Assembly: GCF_030463565.1 (NCBI RefSeq)
Contig: NC_134655.1
Location: 7,824,372-7,888,371, forward strand
Length of the DNA stretch: 64,000 nucleotides
Direction: 5' to 3'
Source: Pelecanus crispus
Taxonomy: Eukaryota > Chordata > Aves > Pelecaniformes > Pelecanidae
Made by a program: the position numbers and the translations under genes. The notes beneath the pieces are model-generated. The model was not told the DNA's origin and did not search any database. It saw only the letters and a program-made list of their open reading frames with translations. This document shows positions 13,501 to 27,000 of the stretch, piece by piece (position 1 is the stretch's first letter; each line of letters starts with the position of its first letter).

Positions 13501-16500
13501 GCAATTATGAGTTATGAATTTACTGCATTTAAATATGCATGTGTGGGGTTTTTTTTTTTGTAATCGAGCTGAGATTCTTACCAAGACATGCAACTCCAGG
13601 AACAGGCTAACACTTTGTTCCTGGCTGCTGATACTCCCTAGTTGTGTGCCGGCAGCACAAGCAACATGTCGCCTCACCTCTCTACTTTTACCTCAACAGA
13701 GGTCATTAACAGCCATGATGAGGATTCATTTCCATATGAATTTAATGCGATATAATGTCAGAAATGTGTGCAGCTATGTTGTCCCCAGGGCTTTTGTCAT
13801 CCCTGTGAATGAAGGTGCTTGAGGTTTATCTTCCCCAGCATTAAACCATAGCTATTTTCCTCCTTCCACACCCAGTGAGGGCCTCCTTAGTTGTGGTAGT
13901 GAGGAACAACTGTTAGTGTATTGTCAGAGGGCATCACCTGGCAGTATTTTTCTCATATGGGTATGCCGGCTACCTTAAACTCCAGAGCTTTTTGCCTGAC
14001 CTTGCAATATTGCAGCAATGTATTTTTTTTTTCCTGTTAATGTGCAGAATAGCTTGTTAAAATAGACTGATTTACAGTGAGATGGGATAATGCCTGTTCT
14101 GGAAGGTCCCATGCACCCCTTATGTGCTGGAGAATGACTACAATTTTTAGTGGTTATTTCAAAGATGTTGCAAGTATTTTCTGTAGCCTTTCTTTGTCTA
14201 AAAAATAACAATAATAATTAATCTCCTCAGGGCTTCTTCACATCCTAATTACAACCAAGCCTCTCATTAGTTCCCACAGGGAGACAGAATCAAATGCCAT
14301 ATGGTATTTTACACTTAGGATGCTGTGCTTACCAAGAGCTGGAAGGAGACAGGAAAAGGGGGAGTTAACAATTCATAACCATTTATGGAACAGGCACAGC
14401 CCTCCTTGGACCCAGTTCAGCAGAGTCTGAGGGCCTCAGATCAGGAACTTTATCTGGCTAGTAATTGCATCGGCATGCTGGCTTTCTTGTGTGCGTGTGT
14501 GGGCATTTGGTGAATAGGATACGAAGCTGCAGGATCTTTGTGCTGGCATCCACACACAAGGATGAATTAAATGCATGCACGCCTCCCAGGAAGGACCATG
14601 GCTGGATTCTACGGTTGCCTGAAAAGTAAAAAGTAAGTGCCATGCTGAGCCCTCCCCTCCACCTTTCCAAAGTGAGCTGAGTCCAGTGGGTACTTTGAAA
14701 TTCTGTCTTTGTTGTATGTCAGCAGCAGCGCTGAACAAAATGCTTATGCCTTGAGACTGAAGTACTATTCTGAGTACCAAAGTGCAAAAAATCAATCCTG
14801 GCTGAAATACCAAATGAGTGAAAAATGGTCATGTTTTTTTCCTTCAGAGGTATAAACATGAAATATTGAAAAAGGAATTAAGAACCTTTTCCTGTCTAAT
14901 TAGAGCAAGAGGAAAAATGTCCTCTTCCTTATTGATTAGCTATATTGTTTATATATTAACACATAAAAATGAGAAATACAGAAATGCACATTGGCTTTTA
15001 AAAAATGTTCAGCTAGAAATCTAGCAGTAGATGCTCTTTGAGAACTTGATGTGCTCAGTTTTTGTATAAGCAACCTGAGGTTTGTTTCTGTAATCACTCC
15101 CTGTTGAGAGATTTGGTGTATTTAAAATAAATATTTTTTTATTGCTTCACTGACATATTCTGTTGGAGCAGACTATAGAGGGAGAGAGAATAGGACAACA
15201 CATGTTAGTGTGTGTGCTTTAAACCACCATGAACATACATTCTGTTTTTCCTTTGACATTCTCCCTGCTAAGGAATGGAACAAAATTTTCTGCTGCAAAA
15301 ACTGAGCAGTGGTTTTTGACAATGTTTTGCATCAGCAGACTGTAGAGGGCTCTATTCTTGCATACAGTATGGGATTACAGAAAGTGAAAATGCACAGTGA
15401 AAGGCAAGCAAAGTTGTATCTTGAGGCTTAAGATGTGAATGGCGATGTTAAATGTATGGGTAAGTCCTGGTCAGCAGAGGGGAAAAACAAATGGTTCAAA
15501 AGTGAAACTGCCAATCCCTCTTTCTCCTTTTCCTTCTCCTACAGGTTGTATCGCTCATACCCACAGTTTGTCTCGCATTACTCTGGTGGAAATGTGCATT
15601 TTCTGTTGGATTTCAGTTAGCATTTCCATCCCAAATCTACTCTTTTCCTCCTTTGAAATTTGTAACAGTGTCTATGAGAGGGAATTAGTAGTTGGAAAGT
15701 AAGTCTGCCCTAGGTAAAGGGGGAGGATGCAATCAGAGTGAGTCCTGATGAAGGTAGGAGGATTGGACCTTGAATTAGAGTCATAGAATCATAGAATCGT
15801 TTAGGTTGGAATTGACAAAAAATATCAGTTTACGTTGTTTGATTTATGCTAAGTTGTTTTCCCCCCAAATCACCCAGCATCTAATGCAGTTAAAACAGAC
15901 TTGGAAGGCTGAGAGAGGCTATATATGCTGGGCAGATGAAGCTTCTTTCATGTGGCATACGATCTCTTCTTTCCTGGCGGATCTCCACCTGATTTATGAT
16001 GAACAGGGTCTTTTTTCTTCAACAGATTCTTCTTTCTTGTTACTATTCAGTTAGGTCTCTACACGAGAGAGAGAGAGAAATACAGATTATATTCCTCAGC
16101 CTGTTATTTCAGCCCTGTGATGTGTTCCCAAGTGGATTAGTACAACTATTAATACTTTGCACTCTTTACAAATTTTATATGCTGCTTTGGCTGTGATTAT
16201 TAGCAGTTAAAATGAGTCTAAGACACCGATTGCAGTAACAGTGATATTTTTAGCCTGAGATTAATTTTGGATGAGTTTTGTTTGAGTCTGACATGAAGTG
16301 TTTGTCTTTCTAGACAAATGGGTCATTGGAACAGCTTCCCCAAATCCTCATGTGGTCATTCGACTTGTAGGAGTTAGTTTGCTTTCTGAATGGAAGCTAT
16401 TTTGGAATGAAATTCCTTTTACGTTTTAAACAATTGGCTTGGGTACCAGTAGGGATTTAGCCAAAGCGGCATATTGCTCAGCACAGGCCATAAAACCTGC

Positions 16501-18099
16501 CACTGACACTGGGAAAGGAGTCCATCCAGGGCCTTGAGCTGCTGAGCTAAAGCACCTGGGTTTTTTTAAAACCTGCTTTGGGTAGTGCTGTCCTGTGCTG
16601 CTATCACATTTACCTTCACTCCCCCACATTTTGCAAGGGGAAGCAAAGGCTCTGCCTTGGTACGCTGCGATAAATGTATGGCTGCATGTGATCTTTCTGC
16701 AGAGACTCCCATCCCTGTGCCTTGTGAATGTTCTTTTATGAGATGTCACATCTAAAAAAAAAAAAGCCCAAAGCGTAATCCAGGTAATTCTTCATCATAG
16801 CCCCCAATCTTGGCGGCTATTTCACTGAAATAGAAGTTGTAGAATGCTTTCATATTTCTCTTTAACCAGCGTCTGCAACCTGAATAATCTTAAATTGTTC
16901 TTCCAGTAAGTTTGTAGCTCATTATCTTTGTTGCAAAATTTCATTGTGCTTGGTCCTAGTATGGCGTCAGAAAAAAGTATTAGATCTGGACAGATATGAT
17001 GAAGTTTTCTAAAGCCTGTGTAGGAATCTTATGTCTCTCAGTTTTTGGTACAAGCCAAATACATAGTTATGAGCTGAAAATGCGGTTGCTTGAATAGTAA
17101 GGTTCACTGATGGTCAACACAAACTGCCAATTTCCAAAGACAAATATAGTGTGTTAGAAGCTATATAGAATATTTGGCTGAAGGCTTTGCATGCCAGCTC
17201 AGATCTGGTTTCTATAACAGACTATAAGGAATTGTATTTAACTGGTCTGTACTTAATGTGGTTACTCGGATTTCATGGTCCCTTTCACAAGCAATCCCAG
17301 AATTATGGACATATTTCAATTTGAATGTTTTCTGCTATGCCAAGCTCTGCACTTCCAGTGGGGTATTGTATTCTTTTCTTATAGTCCAAAATTGTCAAAA
17401 AATGCTGACATGCACTCTTATCCTGCAAACAAGTTCAGCATTTGGGTAAAGCAAGTTGGTCAAGGGATGCATCAGTATAATTTTCGATATATTTTTAGAT
17501 TGTTTGAGATGAAAGTCATTGCAAATGTAAAATGATATTATGACCATGAAATCGAGTAAAATGCGTTTTCTGGATTAGGTACTGTTGCTCTGTTGCTGTA
17601 GCTTGAGTTGTTGCCTGTTCAGATCAGCGTCAGGAAGAGATTTTGGTGTTTACTGGGATTATTGCAAAGGTGGTATAGTGCTGTCCACCTGATGGATAAC
17701 CCTAAGCTGAGATGTCTGTTCACTGCCTCCCACATCCTCACCCCAAGCCCTGTTGTTGGAGAGGCTCATAGGGGACAGTGGAAGGAGCGCCAGAAATCCC
17801 TTTTTCCTTGATGCGTAATACACTTTTTACAGCTTTTATATCCATGTGGGGTCCTTAGAGCCTTTGGTTCCCCATCCACAGCAAGCAGCTGCTGTTTTAG
17901 CTTGGACGCTAGCAAGTGAATTGGAAGTGGTTTAAAGCTCCACCAACTGCTACTGAAGTAGCAACTGGGCACTGCGGGGAACAGGGCAGTTTAAAACTGT
18001 TGGCTCCTCTCTGTCAGCAGCTCATTCGCCTCCTGTGGCCTCTCTCACTTTTTGGAGGCACATAATCACCATGGGGTCTAAGTAGCTGTGTTTACTGAC
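7536..18099. other. No gene recognised
   Basis: Unique AT-leaning sequence with a CR1 tail remnant at 15779. Minus-strand frames at 10705-11172 (155 codons) and 11860-12348 (162 codons) have no recognisable domain, and their number fits chance for this length. Confidence 0.6.
15779..15814 (-). mobile_element. CR1 3'-tail remnant
   Basis: Two CATAGAAT-type repeats followed by GTTTAGGTTGGAAT, the reverse complement of the CR1 3' end. Only about 35 bp is recognisable, an extremely 5'-truncated insertion. Confidence 0.75.
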
Positions 18100-18440
18100 C
18101 GTCCACAGCACACGACGCTTTGCTCTTTGGCACAATTTTAGACACGGAGCATCTCTTCAGGACTCACGGGCTGTTTAAAGCGAGACACTGAGTTCCCTGG
18201 CTATCCCTGTCTGTGGCATCCCCCAGCATACCTGGGTCCGGCTCGGCTCGGCTCAGCACGGTCCGTAGGCTCAGTGGGGCCGGCAGCCAGGAGGTCGTGT
18301 GGCTGTGGGGTCAGCGCCTGCTGCCTGCGAGCTGTGGCAGGGCTAGTGCCACGCTCCCGTGGTGATCTGGGGGGTTGGTCTGTGTGGCTGATGAATTCTG
18401 GTGAGGTGCAATGCTTCCCGTGAACACTCCGAGATCCTGA
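18100..18440. promoter_or_regulatory. CpG-dense, GC-rich patch, candidate 5' exon or promoter
   Basis: This is the most CpG-rich stretch upstream of coding exon 1. About eleven CpG sites fall between 18235 and 18365, against a CpG-poor background, around repeated CGGCTCGGCTCGG-type sequence. It lies about 12 kb before the start codon, and the gene needs at least one upstream non-coding exon. A possible donor TTCTG|GTGAGG ends at 18400. No TATA box or transcript evidence is visible, so this is an inference. Confidence 0.3.
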
Positions 18441-21400
18441 AATATGTTTGTTTACCTGTCTTTATTGTATACCACTTTAACACAGTATTTCCCAACAAGG
18501 GCAAGAATCACTCAGTAACAGTTTTTCAGTGGGTTTTTTTGAGGTGAAAACATCTGAGGATGAAAGGTGGTTCCTGGCCAGCAAAGCAAATTCACCAGTG
18601 CAGAGACAATCCCTGGATATACACAGGGCTGACAATACCAGGTTTCAAGAAATGGCTTACGGAGGGTGAAGAGGCAAAGCATTGAACAGGAGAAGGGATG
18701 TGCTTTTGTGGAAAGTGGAGAGCTCTCCCAGCTGGGGCCAAGTCAGAGCAAGCAAGCTGAGGCGAAAGGACTCCCCGGGCATCGTGAGTCTCTCGGGGGA
18801 ATCTTTCAGTACACAGCCTATGAGCATGTTCCTGTACATGGCAATTATACAGAGTATTTGGACATTTGTGAGCGTTTTGCCTTCAGCCCACAGGGATCGT
18901 ATAGTGCTATGCCTGGTATTAAATGTGTGCAGGCTTAAGTCCTGTTTTCTTACTCAAGAATAGTAGGGAGGGTGAACAAAAGCAGTCAGGAGGTGGCAGA
19001 GCCATGGCACTGCAGGCAGTTGAGCACAATTAGTACAATGGTGCTGTATTATTAACAAAAAGACCAACTCTTTCTCTTTGTTGATTCATTCCATTTGACT
19101 CATCTCTGTGCAAGAAGTTCAGTTCTGGCTTACTACACCACTGAGTCATTCCACATCTCCCAGTCCTCCTCGTTCTGTTCGTGCTTCTCTCTAGATGGTG
19201 TTTGTTTTAGCAGCCACAGTGATGCGGTGCGTTTGCTGGCTGTAGGCAGAGGAATTCCAAGCAGGCATGCCCGTTTGTTTGGTTTCAGCAGAACAGCCCT
19301 TTCCCTATCAGCAAGGTGCTGAGTATTTGACAGCTGTGCAACCTCTAATGCCGCCTGTCCTACTTCTCTTGCACTGGAGCAGAAGCATCTTGGTTTGGGA
19401 CAGTCTGCTGAATGTGATTCTCACTCTTCTGCACTGTTTGGTTGTCAGGTTTTTTGTCTATGTTATTTTGCCAGACTGAGCCATGAAAACATCTTGTCAT
19501 AGTTTTGCCTTGCGTTCTCTTCTTACACAGAAACTTCTGCTGCTCAAAGTGTCTAGCTTTGTACTCTTACAGCTAACTGGAGAGATTAATTTGTCATTTC
19601 CTCCTTGTACAGAGGTCTAGAAAGTTTAATAGCTGTGATGTGAAGACCTAGAACTGGCTTTAGAAGCTGAAATCTGGCTATAGATATGTGAGACAAAAAT
19701 GTCCAAGCTGTACCTCCAGTAGATAACCTACCTGAGCTGGTGCAGGGCAGCTAGAGCTGATTACCAGCTAAACTTGGGAAAATCTAAGATTTCAGACAGA
19801 TCTAAGTCTGTCTGTGGGGAGACAGGAAAAAACCCCCAAGGTAATTCCAAGGTTGATTTCCACACCCCTCCCCCTCCAAATTTCTCCTAAGGGCTGCTAC
19901 TGTAAGAAAACAGCTGAGCACAAGGTGCTCTACTCTAATGTTAATCAAGCTTATAGTTCTGCATTAAATCTGTTGGAGTTTCAAGGTTGGTAAAACTATT
20001 ATGGATCAAGGAGTTTTAAGCAGTATTTTGAATACAGCAAATACTAACTGCAAACTTTTTTTTTTTTTTTAAATCTTGTTGTTATATTATGCACAATTAT
20101 TTGTATCAAGACAGCAGGTGGCCCTCCAAGGCTCTATTGTGGGAGTCACTGTTTAAACAAAAGAAGAAGTCAGTTAATATCCTGTCTGATTTTGCTTGCA
20201 GATGCTGAGCTGTCACTGTTCACTGTGTTAACAGTCAGGACTGTGCTAATAGCTCGACATTTCCAACACGATGTACATGAAAAAGCTGAGACCTGGGCCA
20301 CACACATAATTATTCAGTTTTTAACTGTACTGTTATACCAGTGTGTGCTGCTGCATTCATACAGGTGCACAGGTACCAAGGTATTCTGTGGTCTGTCGTA
20401 TCCCGTCACCATGCTGTAGCATGTTGGTATCTTTGTGCCTGTTAGAGGGGATTGTAGCACTCTCAGTCAGAGCAGGGTAACTTGGCTGTGCAGACAGAGC
20501 TGCCTGGTTTTGCTTTTTAACCATCCAGCCAGAGCTAAGGCGGCATTCCAGCTTCAGATTTTTGTGGTGGTTGTTTCTTTTGGCCTCCTAGTTTCAAGGA
20601 TCTGGTGCTAATTAGTGAACTAAATGTTTGACTTTTATTCATGATGAATTCATTTATGCTTATTCATTCTCAGAAATATGTAACTGTTTGCTTTTGCCAG
20701 GGCTTGTAAGTATCAGTCATCTAACAACACAGTTCTGATCCACACAGCAGTTCGGATGCAAGTAGGATGTCTTTGAATGCTCTAGCTCAGAATTATGATG
20801 CAGATATCACGTTATTCATCAAACTATCTGTGTATGTGGGAAAATACAGATCTGATAGAGGTGCAGAGGAATTGTTTGCTGGTTCACTCTAGCAGTCAAA
20901 CTGCTTTCCATCATCTCAGTTTAGTGAAAAGAATGTTCCAGAAGTTGAAATGTCATCGCTTTCTTTCAAAAAATGCAAATTGTCTTATTGCTTCCTTTCT
21001 TGCAGCCTTGGCCTGTGAAGACCTTACAGGATGTCTGTCCCCATCTGATTTCCTCCCCCCCGCCCATTGCTTACTTGTCAGTACCCCCATCTTGCAGTCC
21101 TTGTTGTCTTTGGTGTCACCCTCCTGGGTTTTTCTACTGTCATGTACCCTCTCTGCTCCCTGATGCTACCGTACCAGCTTCTTCAAAATACAGTTGAATA
21201 AAGCTTGATATTCTGTTGGTGCAAACCAGCATTAGCTCAGATAATCTTATTTTAAATGATCCTATTTTAGAGAGGTATTTGTGTCTGGAATCCTGGAGAA
21301 GAAGGATCCCTTTTTAGTGGTTGCTCGTACTAAAGAGAAAAGTCAGTAGATGCCCTTGGGACAGAAATCTCTCAGGGACTGCTTTAAGCACATGCGTGAT

Positions 21401-23752
21401 CTCCCTTGGCTCTGACAGTTCTCCATGTGCTTCAAGACCAAGTGTACTGAAGAAGCTGCCTAACTTGAGGCTCCGGAGAGAGCAGCCAGGAGAGAAGAGC
21501 AGGGACAGCAGGAAGTTTTCTGCAGGGCAGAAGAAGAGAGACCCTCAAACTCCACACATGGTTCCAAAAGAGCTTCTTCTGCAAGCCTGGAAGCCGCCCC
21601 AGGCCTTCCTTGATCAGCAGCCAAAAGGGGGTCTGAATTCCAGAAATACCCATGGGCAGTGGGTACTCAGGGGGTTTAGCCAGCCAGACACAGTATGTTT
21701 CAACATAGGAGGGAGCGGGCCTTGTTTTTATTTTTATGTGTGTACAGGCAGTAGATGTTGCCCCAACTAGGTTTTGGGACATCACATGAAGAGAGATTTC
21801 CTGAGCTTCCTGCCAAAGGCAGCCTCTGAGACCACAAAGTCTGCATTCTGTTTGGTCTCTTATAGCCAAAAGATGGCTGACTTTTTGTGACAGTTTGATC
21901 TTCAGAGTGAAAATTTGTAACACAGTTCACCCTGGAGATTTCTGGTAGCCTCTCCTTTTTTTCAGTGTACTTTGAATTCTTGGGCATTAAATATCTATTA
22001 TCATCTTCTCTTGGAAGAAATGTGTCCTGGGAAGTTTGATCTATCTGAAGATTTTTTTCATTTTTTCCCATCCTTAAGCTGCTCTTTAACCCACAAATTG
22101 AGGGATAAGTGACTGTTTTGGAAAAACCTTAAAAAAAGGAAAGCTTTAGACATAGTCCAAAGTCCCATGTTTCAGTTCTGGCATTCAGTTCGCTATTGTT
22201 TCAGCCTTATTTCCCCTGCAATATTCAGACAGCTTAATTTGGTAAAAATGTCTCCAGACTCTTTCTTTCAGGCCCAGGATGTAATGATTCTTCACATTTT
22301 GTGAGAATAAGATCTTGGAAATCAGTGTGAGTCTCAAATACAGGGGCATGGCAGATAGGGAGGCTACTGTTGCAAATTTTTCTGGGTTTTGTTATTTATC
22401 TTTTGTGTAGTGGTAGCACTTGACAGCAGTGTCAGTTCCAGCATGCTGGTCTCCCATAGTGGAGGTAGTGCTTGGCTCCTCCACAGGGCTTGTTAAGCTT
22501 TCCAGCCTTTCAGTGTGACCACCTCGATTCCACACATAAACATACTCAAGGCTGAGCGATAACTAACTCGGCTACTGTCAGCAATCCAGTATCCGCCCTG
22601 TTATCCAGTGCTGGAAGCAGGAAAATCAGCCAATTCTCCCAAATCCCAGCCCAGTAATTTCCGTCTGCTAGGATATGTTTGAAAGATGAGCTCTTTCTCA
22701 AAGATTTTACTGTCTAAACTAATAATTGTCACCTTCACAGTTTGCAGATATTGGCAATTTCCATGGAGTTTTCTCAGACATGCAGTTTTTCAAGCCCCTG
22801 TAGAGCATGTTGAAGCCGGCTGACAGTAAACTCCTTTCCTTAGCTACCTTTTGCTGATCCCTGCGAAGCAGCCCGTGGACTCCCAGGGCTCTGCACACCA
22901 CGGGTCAGGTATCAGTCATCTAACTTTATGCTGGGAGGCCACAGGTGGAACAAAATTAATTTGAAGTTTGGAGAGAGGGTAAAAAGCACACACACAAGCT
23001 AGAAAACAGTGGCCAGATACGCCCACCACACAGGTCTGGGATGGAAGATTATGCATATTCGTTGAATTTGCCACATGATGAGGCAGAGGCAGTAAGCTTT
23101 ACTTCTGTTCCCATATTTGACTCTCTGACATCTTGACTCTGCTACTAGCATGAGGCATGTCTGCTGTTCAGTGATAGTGGCTTGACATTTCCTGTTGCTT
23201 TGCTCTTGAACCAGTTTCCAAAGGCAGTAATGCTTACTGGGTGTAGCTCCCTAACTGGCAAAGGCAGCCTCAGTTACATCCTGGATTTTTAAATGGATGT
23301 TCCCCCTCCTTCCTAACTACTCCAAATGTATCTATGTCAAGCAGATCTGAGAGTGTCTCCTGCTGCTGGCAATGTACTAGCTCCTTAGCATGGTTGCTGG
23401 ATGACTCTGCTGCTGCTTTTTCTTCTTTTGAGGAAGAGTGGAAGAAGATCCTCATTCCAGCTGTTTCCTGGAAGTGTGGTAGTGTAAAGAAAAAGAATTA
23501 CTACATGGGAAAAGCACTGACTTATTCCTATGCTAATGCCAAATGGTGCAATTCAGCTGGGTCATTTAATGTACATTCCTTTAAAATGGAGGCAGTCTGG
23601 GCCCAAAATATTGGCTGAGCTCTTGCGTGTGCTTATCACAGCTATGTTAGTGCCAGTCTTGATTTGAGCAAAGTTCTGTCACATTTCTCCTGTTTGGTGC
23701 AGACCAGAAAATGCACTGGAAGAACTATGTGATCGAGTATTAGCAGGGATGG

Positions 23753-23777
23753 GCTATTCTATGATTCTATGATTCTG
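23753..23777 (+). mobile_element. CR1 3'-terminal repeat remnant
   Basis: ATTCTATG repeats (about three units), the CR1 3' terminal repeat in plus orientation, with little recognisable CR1 body upstream. Confidence 0.5.
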
Positions 23778-24060
23778 TTCAGAAACATTTTACTTAGCTT
23801 TTGGCAAAGAGGTAGATACTTGCTCTATTGTCTGAGCAGATACAAACTTGCAGCGGAGAGATCCTTGCACTGACAGCAACTATGCAAGATCATGCTAATA
23901 AGCACTGCAGAGTAATTAGGTGTATGAGGGCAGCTTGAAGTGGCATGTCCAAAACAGGTTAATCTGTCTGGCATGGGTGCCAAGTGTTGCAAAGCTGTGG
24001 TAGCTTGGTCTTCGGTTTGGCCTCTCAAGCCAAGTACAAACTAACAGCTGCTCTGCTGCT

Positions 24061-24080
24061 GGTACCTCAGGTACCTCAGG
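24061..24080 (+). repeat. Short tandem GGTACCTCA duplication
   Basis: GGTACCTCA occurs twice in direct succession; too small to interpret further. Confidence 0.8.
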
Positions 24081-27000
24081 TTAACACGGTCGGTGTATGT
24101 ATGCTGCAGTCACGTCCCTGCGCGCAGGGACACTGTCCTGCAGTGATTTAGCAAACGGCACGACTGCTGAGAGGGGGTGAGTCTGTGAGATGGGGCAGGA
24201 TGCAGGGGACAGAGGCATTTACTCTCTCAGCTCCTGGGCTGGGAACAGAGTGCATTTCCACTGTTTTCTGTAGTAGCTTATGAATGTTTTTGTCTCATTT
24301 GCCCTTCCCCCTTCTTATCCTTCTGGCTTCTTACACAATTACAGACTGAGCCTGTGTGACTGTATGAAAGGCATTTCCTCCTGTTACTTTTTTTTTTAAG
24401 TCAGCTTCAGCCCACCAGCTGCTTTCCATTAGTGTTACACACACACTCACTAGGAGGGCAGCACATAATGCTTCAGGCACTGCTGAATAGCAGAAGTCCT
24501 TCAGAATCACTGTCAGACAGAGGCTTCTCAAAGCAGACTGTAGGTAAAAAGAGTTCAGCCCATTGGGACCTGTCTTCTGGCAAGCCTTCTTGGAGAAGCC
24601 AAGGTGTGGGGACAGAGGGCGGTGAGGGGGTGTTGTCTGAATGCGAAGTGTGAAAGCTGTGAATAGATCTCTTTATGTGAACGGTTGTTTGCTCTGGATA
24701 TCTTGCCAAGGGTAGGAGCTGAATGTTGTCTGTTGCTATGGGGAATTATGACCTCCTACTTGATCCTGAGGGAGAGTATTTTATTGATATTAAATATTAT
24801 CTTGTTACTTATCCAGACTTCCTGATAGCTACTATTGCTGTATTAGTGATCCTTGGAAAAGGAGCTTAAACTTCCTTAAAATCTCCCTTCTTCCATGAAA
24901 ATGACAAGAGCAATATTCATTAACTTTGTAAACTCCTCCCCTCACTGTTATCAGTGGAGGCAGTAGTAAGGGTCCTACTGTAAACTGCTGTTTGTCATAT
25001 TCTTTTATGCCTGCCTAAACCAGTCAGGGTCTGACAAGGGACATACCAGCTAGGGGCTGGCAAATAAACCAGGGAATTTCATCCTAGAAACACCACACTC
25101 TAGAAGAATACAGTGGGATCATCTGTGCAAGGTCAGATCCCAGTTCCTGCTGTTGTGTTGGGTCATACCCTGTTTCAGCAAAGTTGTTTGTGGGATCCCA
25201 CACTATTCAGCCTGTTCCCTGAACGTGGACCTTGAAGTGCAGTTTGCCTGGCTCATTGCATGGGGAGCAAAGGGAGCTTTGTTTGTTGAGTTTCTGATAT
25301 TCTCAAGGGATGTGAAAATTGAATAGAAATCTTGCTGGCTCTGCTATTACTTTATGGTTGACTCTGAAAATTCTGTTCTGTGGAGTTACAGAGGGTAAAC
25401 TTTACTTCATTTACTGTCATTGGATTAACAAGTTCGTTGATAGTTAGCTTGTAGGGTTCCCAGAGAGGGAAGGAATCAACCACATTTTGTCTGAACAAAG
25501 TCCTCTAATGTGCTTTAATAAGGCACAGTAAAAACTTAACCTGTCAGTCACCTTTTGCTGCAGAATATAATCTGAATACTAAACCATCTGTGCATTCCGT
25601 GTTTTTTTGAAACTCGGTGTTCAGGAGAAATAGAGGGGCTTTCTCTGAGGTCCTGCAGTAGCTTGAAGTGTGCTCTGGGGGGAGGCTGGCTGCAGGGTGG
25701 TGGCCTAGAGGACCAGATGAGGGGCATGTGTTTCCCTGTGCTGGTCTATCTTGCTGCACAAAGTGTGTGTCCTGAAATCTGGGGCATAAGCTCGATTTCA
25801 AATAATTTTTGTAGCCTGGAGGAAATTGGACTTAAAAAGCTCCAGGCAAAAAGTTCAGCTCTTTCTCTTGGCTGCTTGCCATTGCCTGTCTTCTATAGGC
25901 TATGAAGATGCTAACTGAATGCAGTGCCTCGTATTCTTGCGTCTTTATTTCCTCAAGCATTTATTTGTTAGGAAAGAGGCTGTTCAGGGTTCAGCATCTC
26001 CTTTGATCTCGGTCATAAGGCCTTCCGGAATGCTTATACAGAATCATGGGACTGAAGCTGAAGAAACACTAAAGGTGGGGTAGGAGCTTGCTTGCTGTGC
26101 AATCTCCAAGTCTTCTGCTCCACTGGAGAGACAGCGAGAAGGCTGTGTCCCTTTTCTGAGGCTGAGCAGAAAGCATTTCTGTTTGTCTTGGGCCTTTGTT
26201 AAATGCAGGAAGCTTGAGTCCTGTACAATGTTAACTTCCCAGGAGTCCTTAAATACACAAACCAAGCAGTGAAAGGGAATTGTCTTTTCTTCTTTTAGCA
26301 TTTCCTGCCCCGCCTCCCCCCCATGATGTGTATGTTCAGTAATGTACTCAGCTGGGAAAAGGGAATGGTCAGAACACCACCCTGGGACTTAATTTCTTTT
26401 GCCCTGTCACTGCCCTCCCATAGAGCACTCCAAATATCTGTCCAGTTGCCCCAGTTCGCAAAAGGGAGACAAGGATATTTCTCCTGTTCCTGGAGATTTC
26501 TTTTTTCTATTAAGACTCATTAGTTCCTTTAATGAGTGGAAGAGTTCCAAGTGAATGCAGCACAGTAGGGTTATTAATGGAAGTTTTGTATGGGATAACA
26601 GGGAGCCTAGATCCAAACCATCAAACCAGGTGAGGGTAGTGATGATTGCTAACTAGGTCCTGTTGCATGCTTTGAAAGTAAAGCAAGCCCTGCAACTTTG
26701 TAGGAGTTTTATTGCTTTAAAATACACCCTGGCAATGCAAATAGGGTCTAGTAATGTCAGGTTTATTGTTGTGATTGCATCTGGATAGGAAGCCACTTCA
26801 CTGTTTGCAAGTAATTCATAGGTGTAATAATCCAGCCCATCGCCCTGTGCAAGGAGAGGTGAACACCGTGTAGTCAATCCTCACTGCTCTCTGTAAACTT
26901 TCAGTCTTTTCCATGGCCTTACACAGGAATTGCTGTAGTGGACTTACTGGGCAGGGCCAGGCCTGGCTTTTAAGGTGTCTAGCAGAGACTTAGCATCTTG

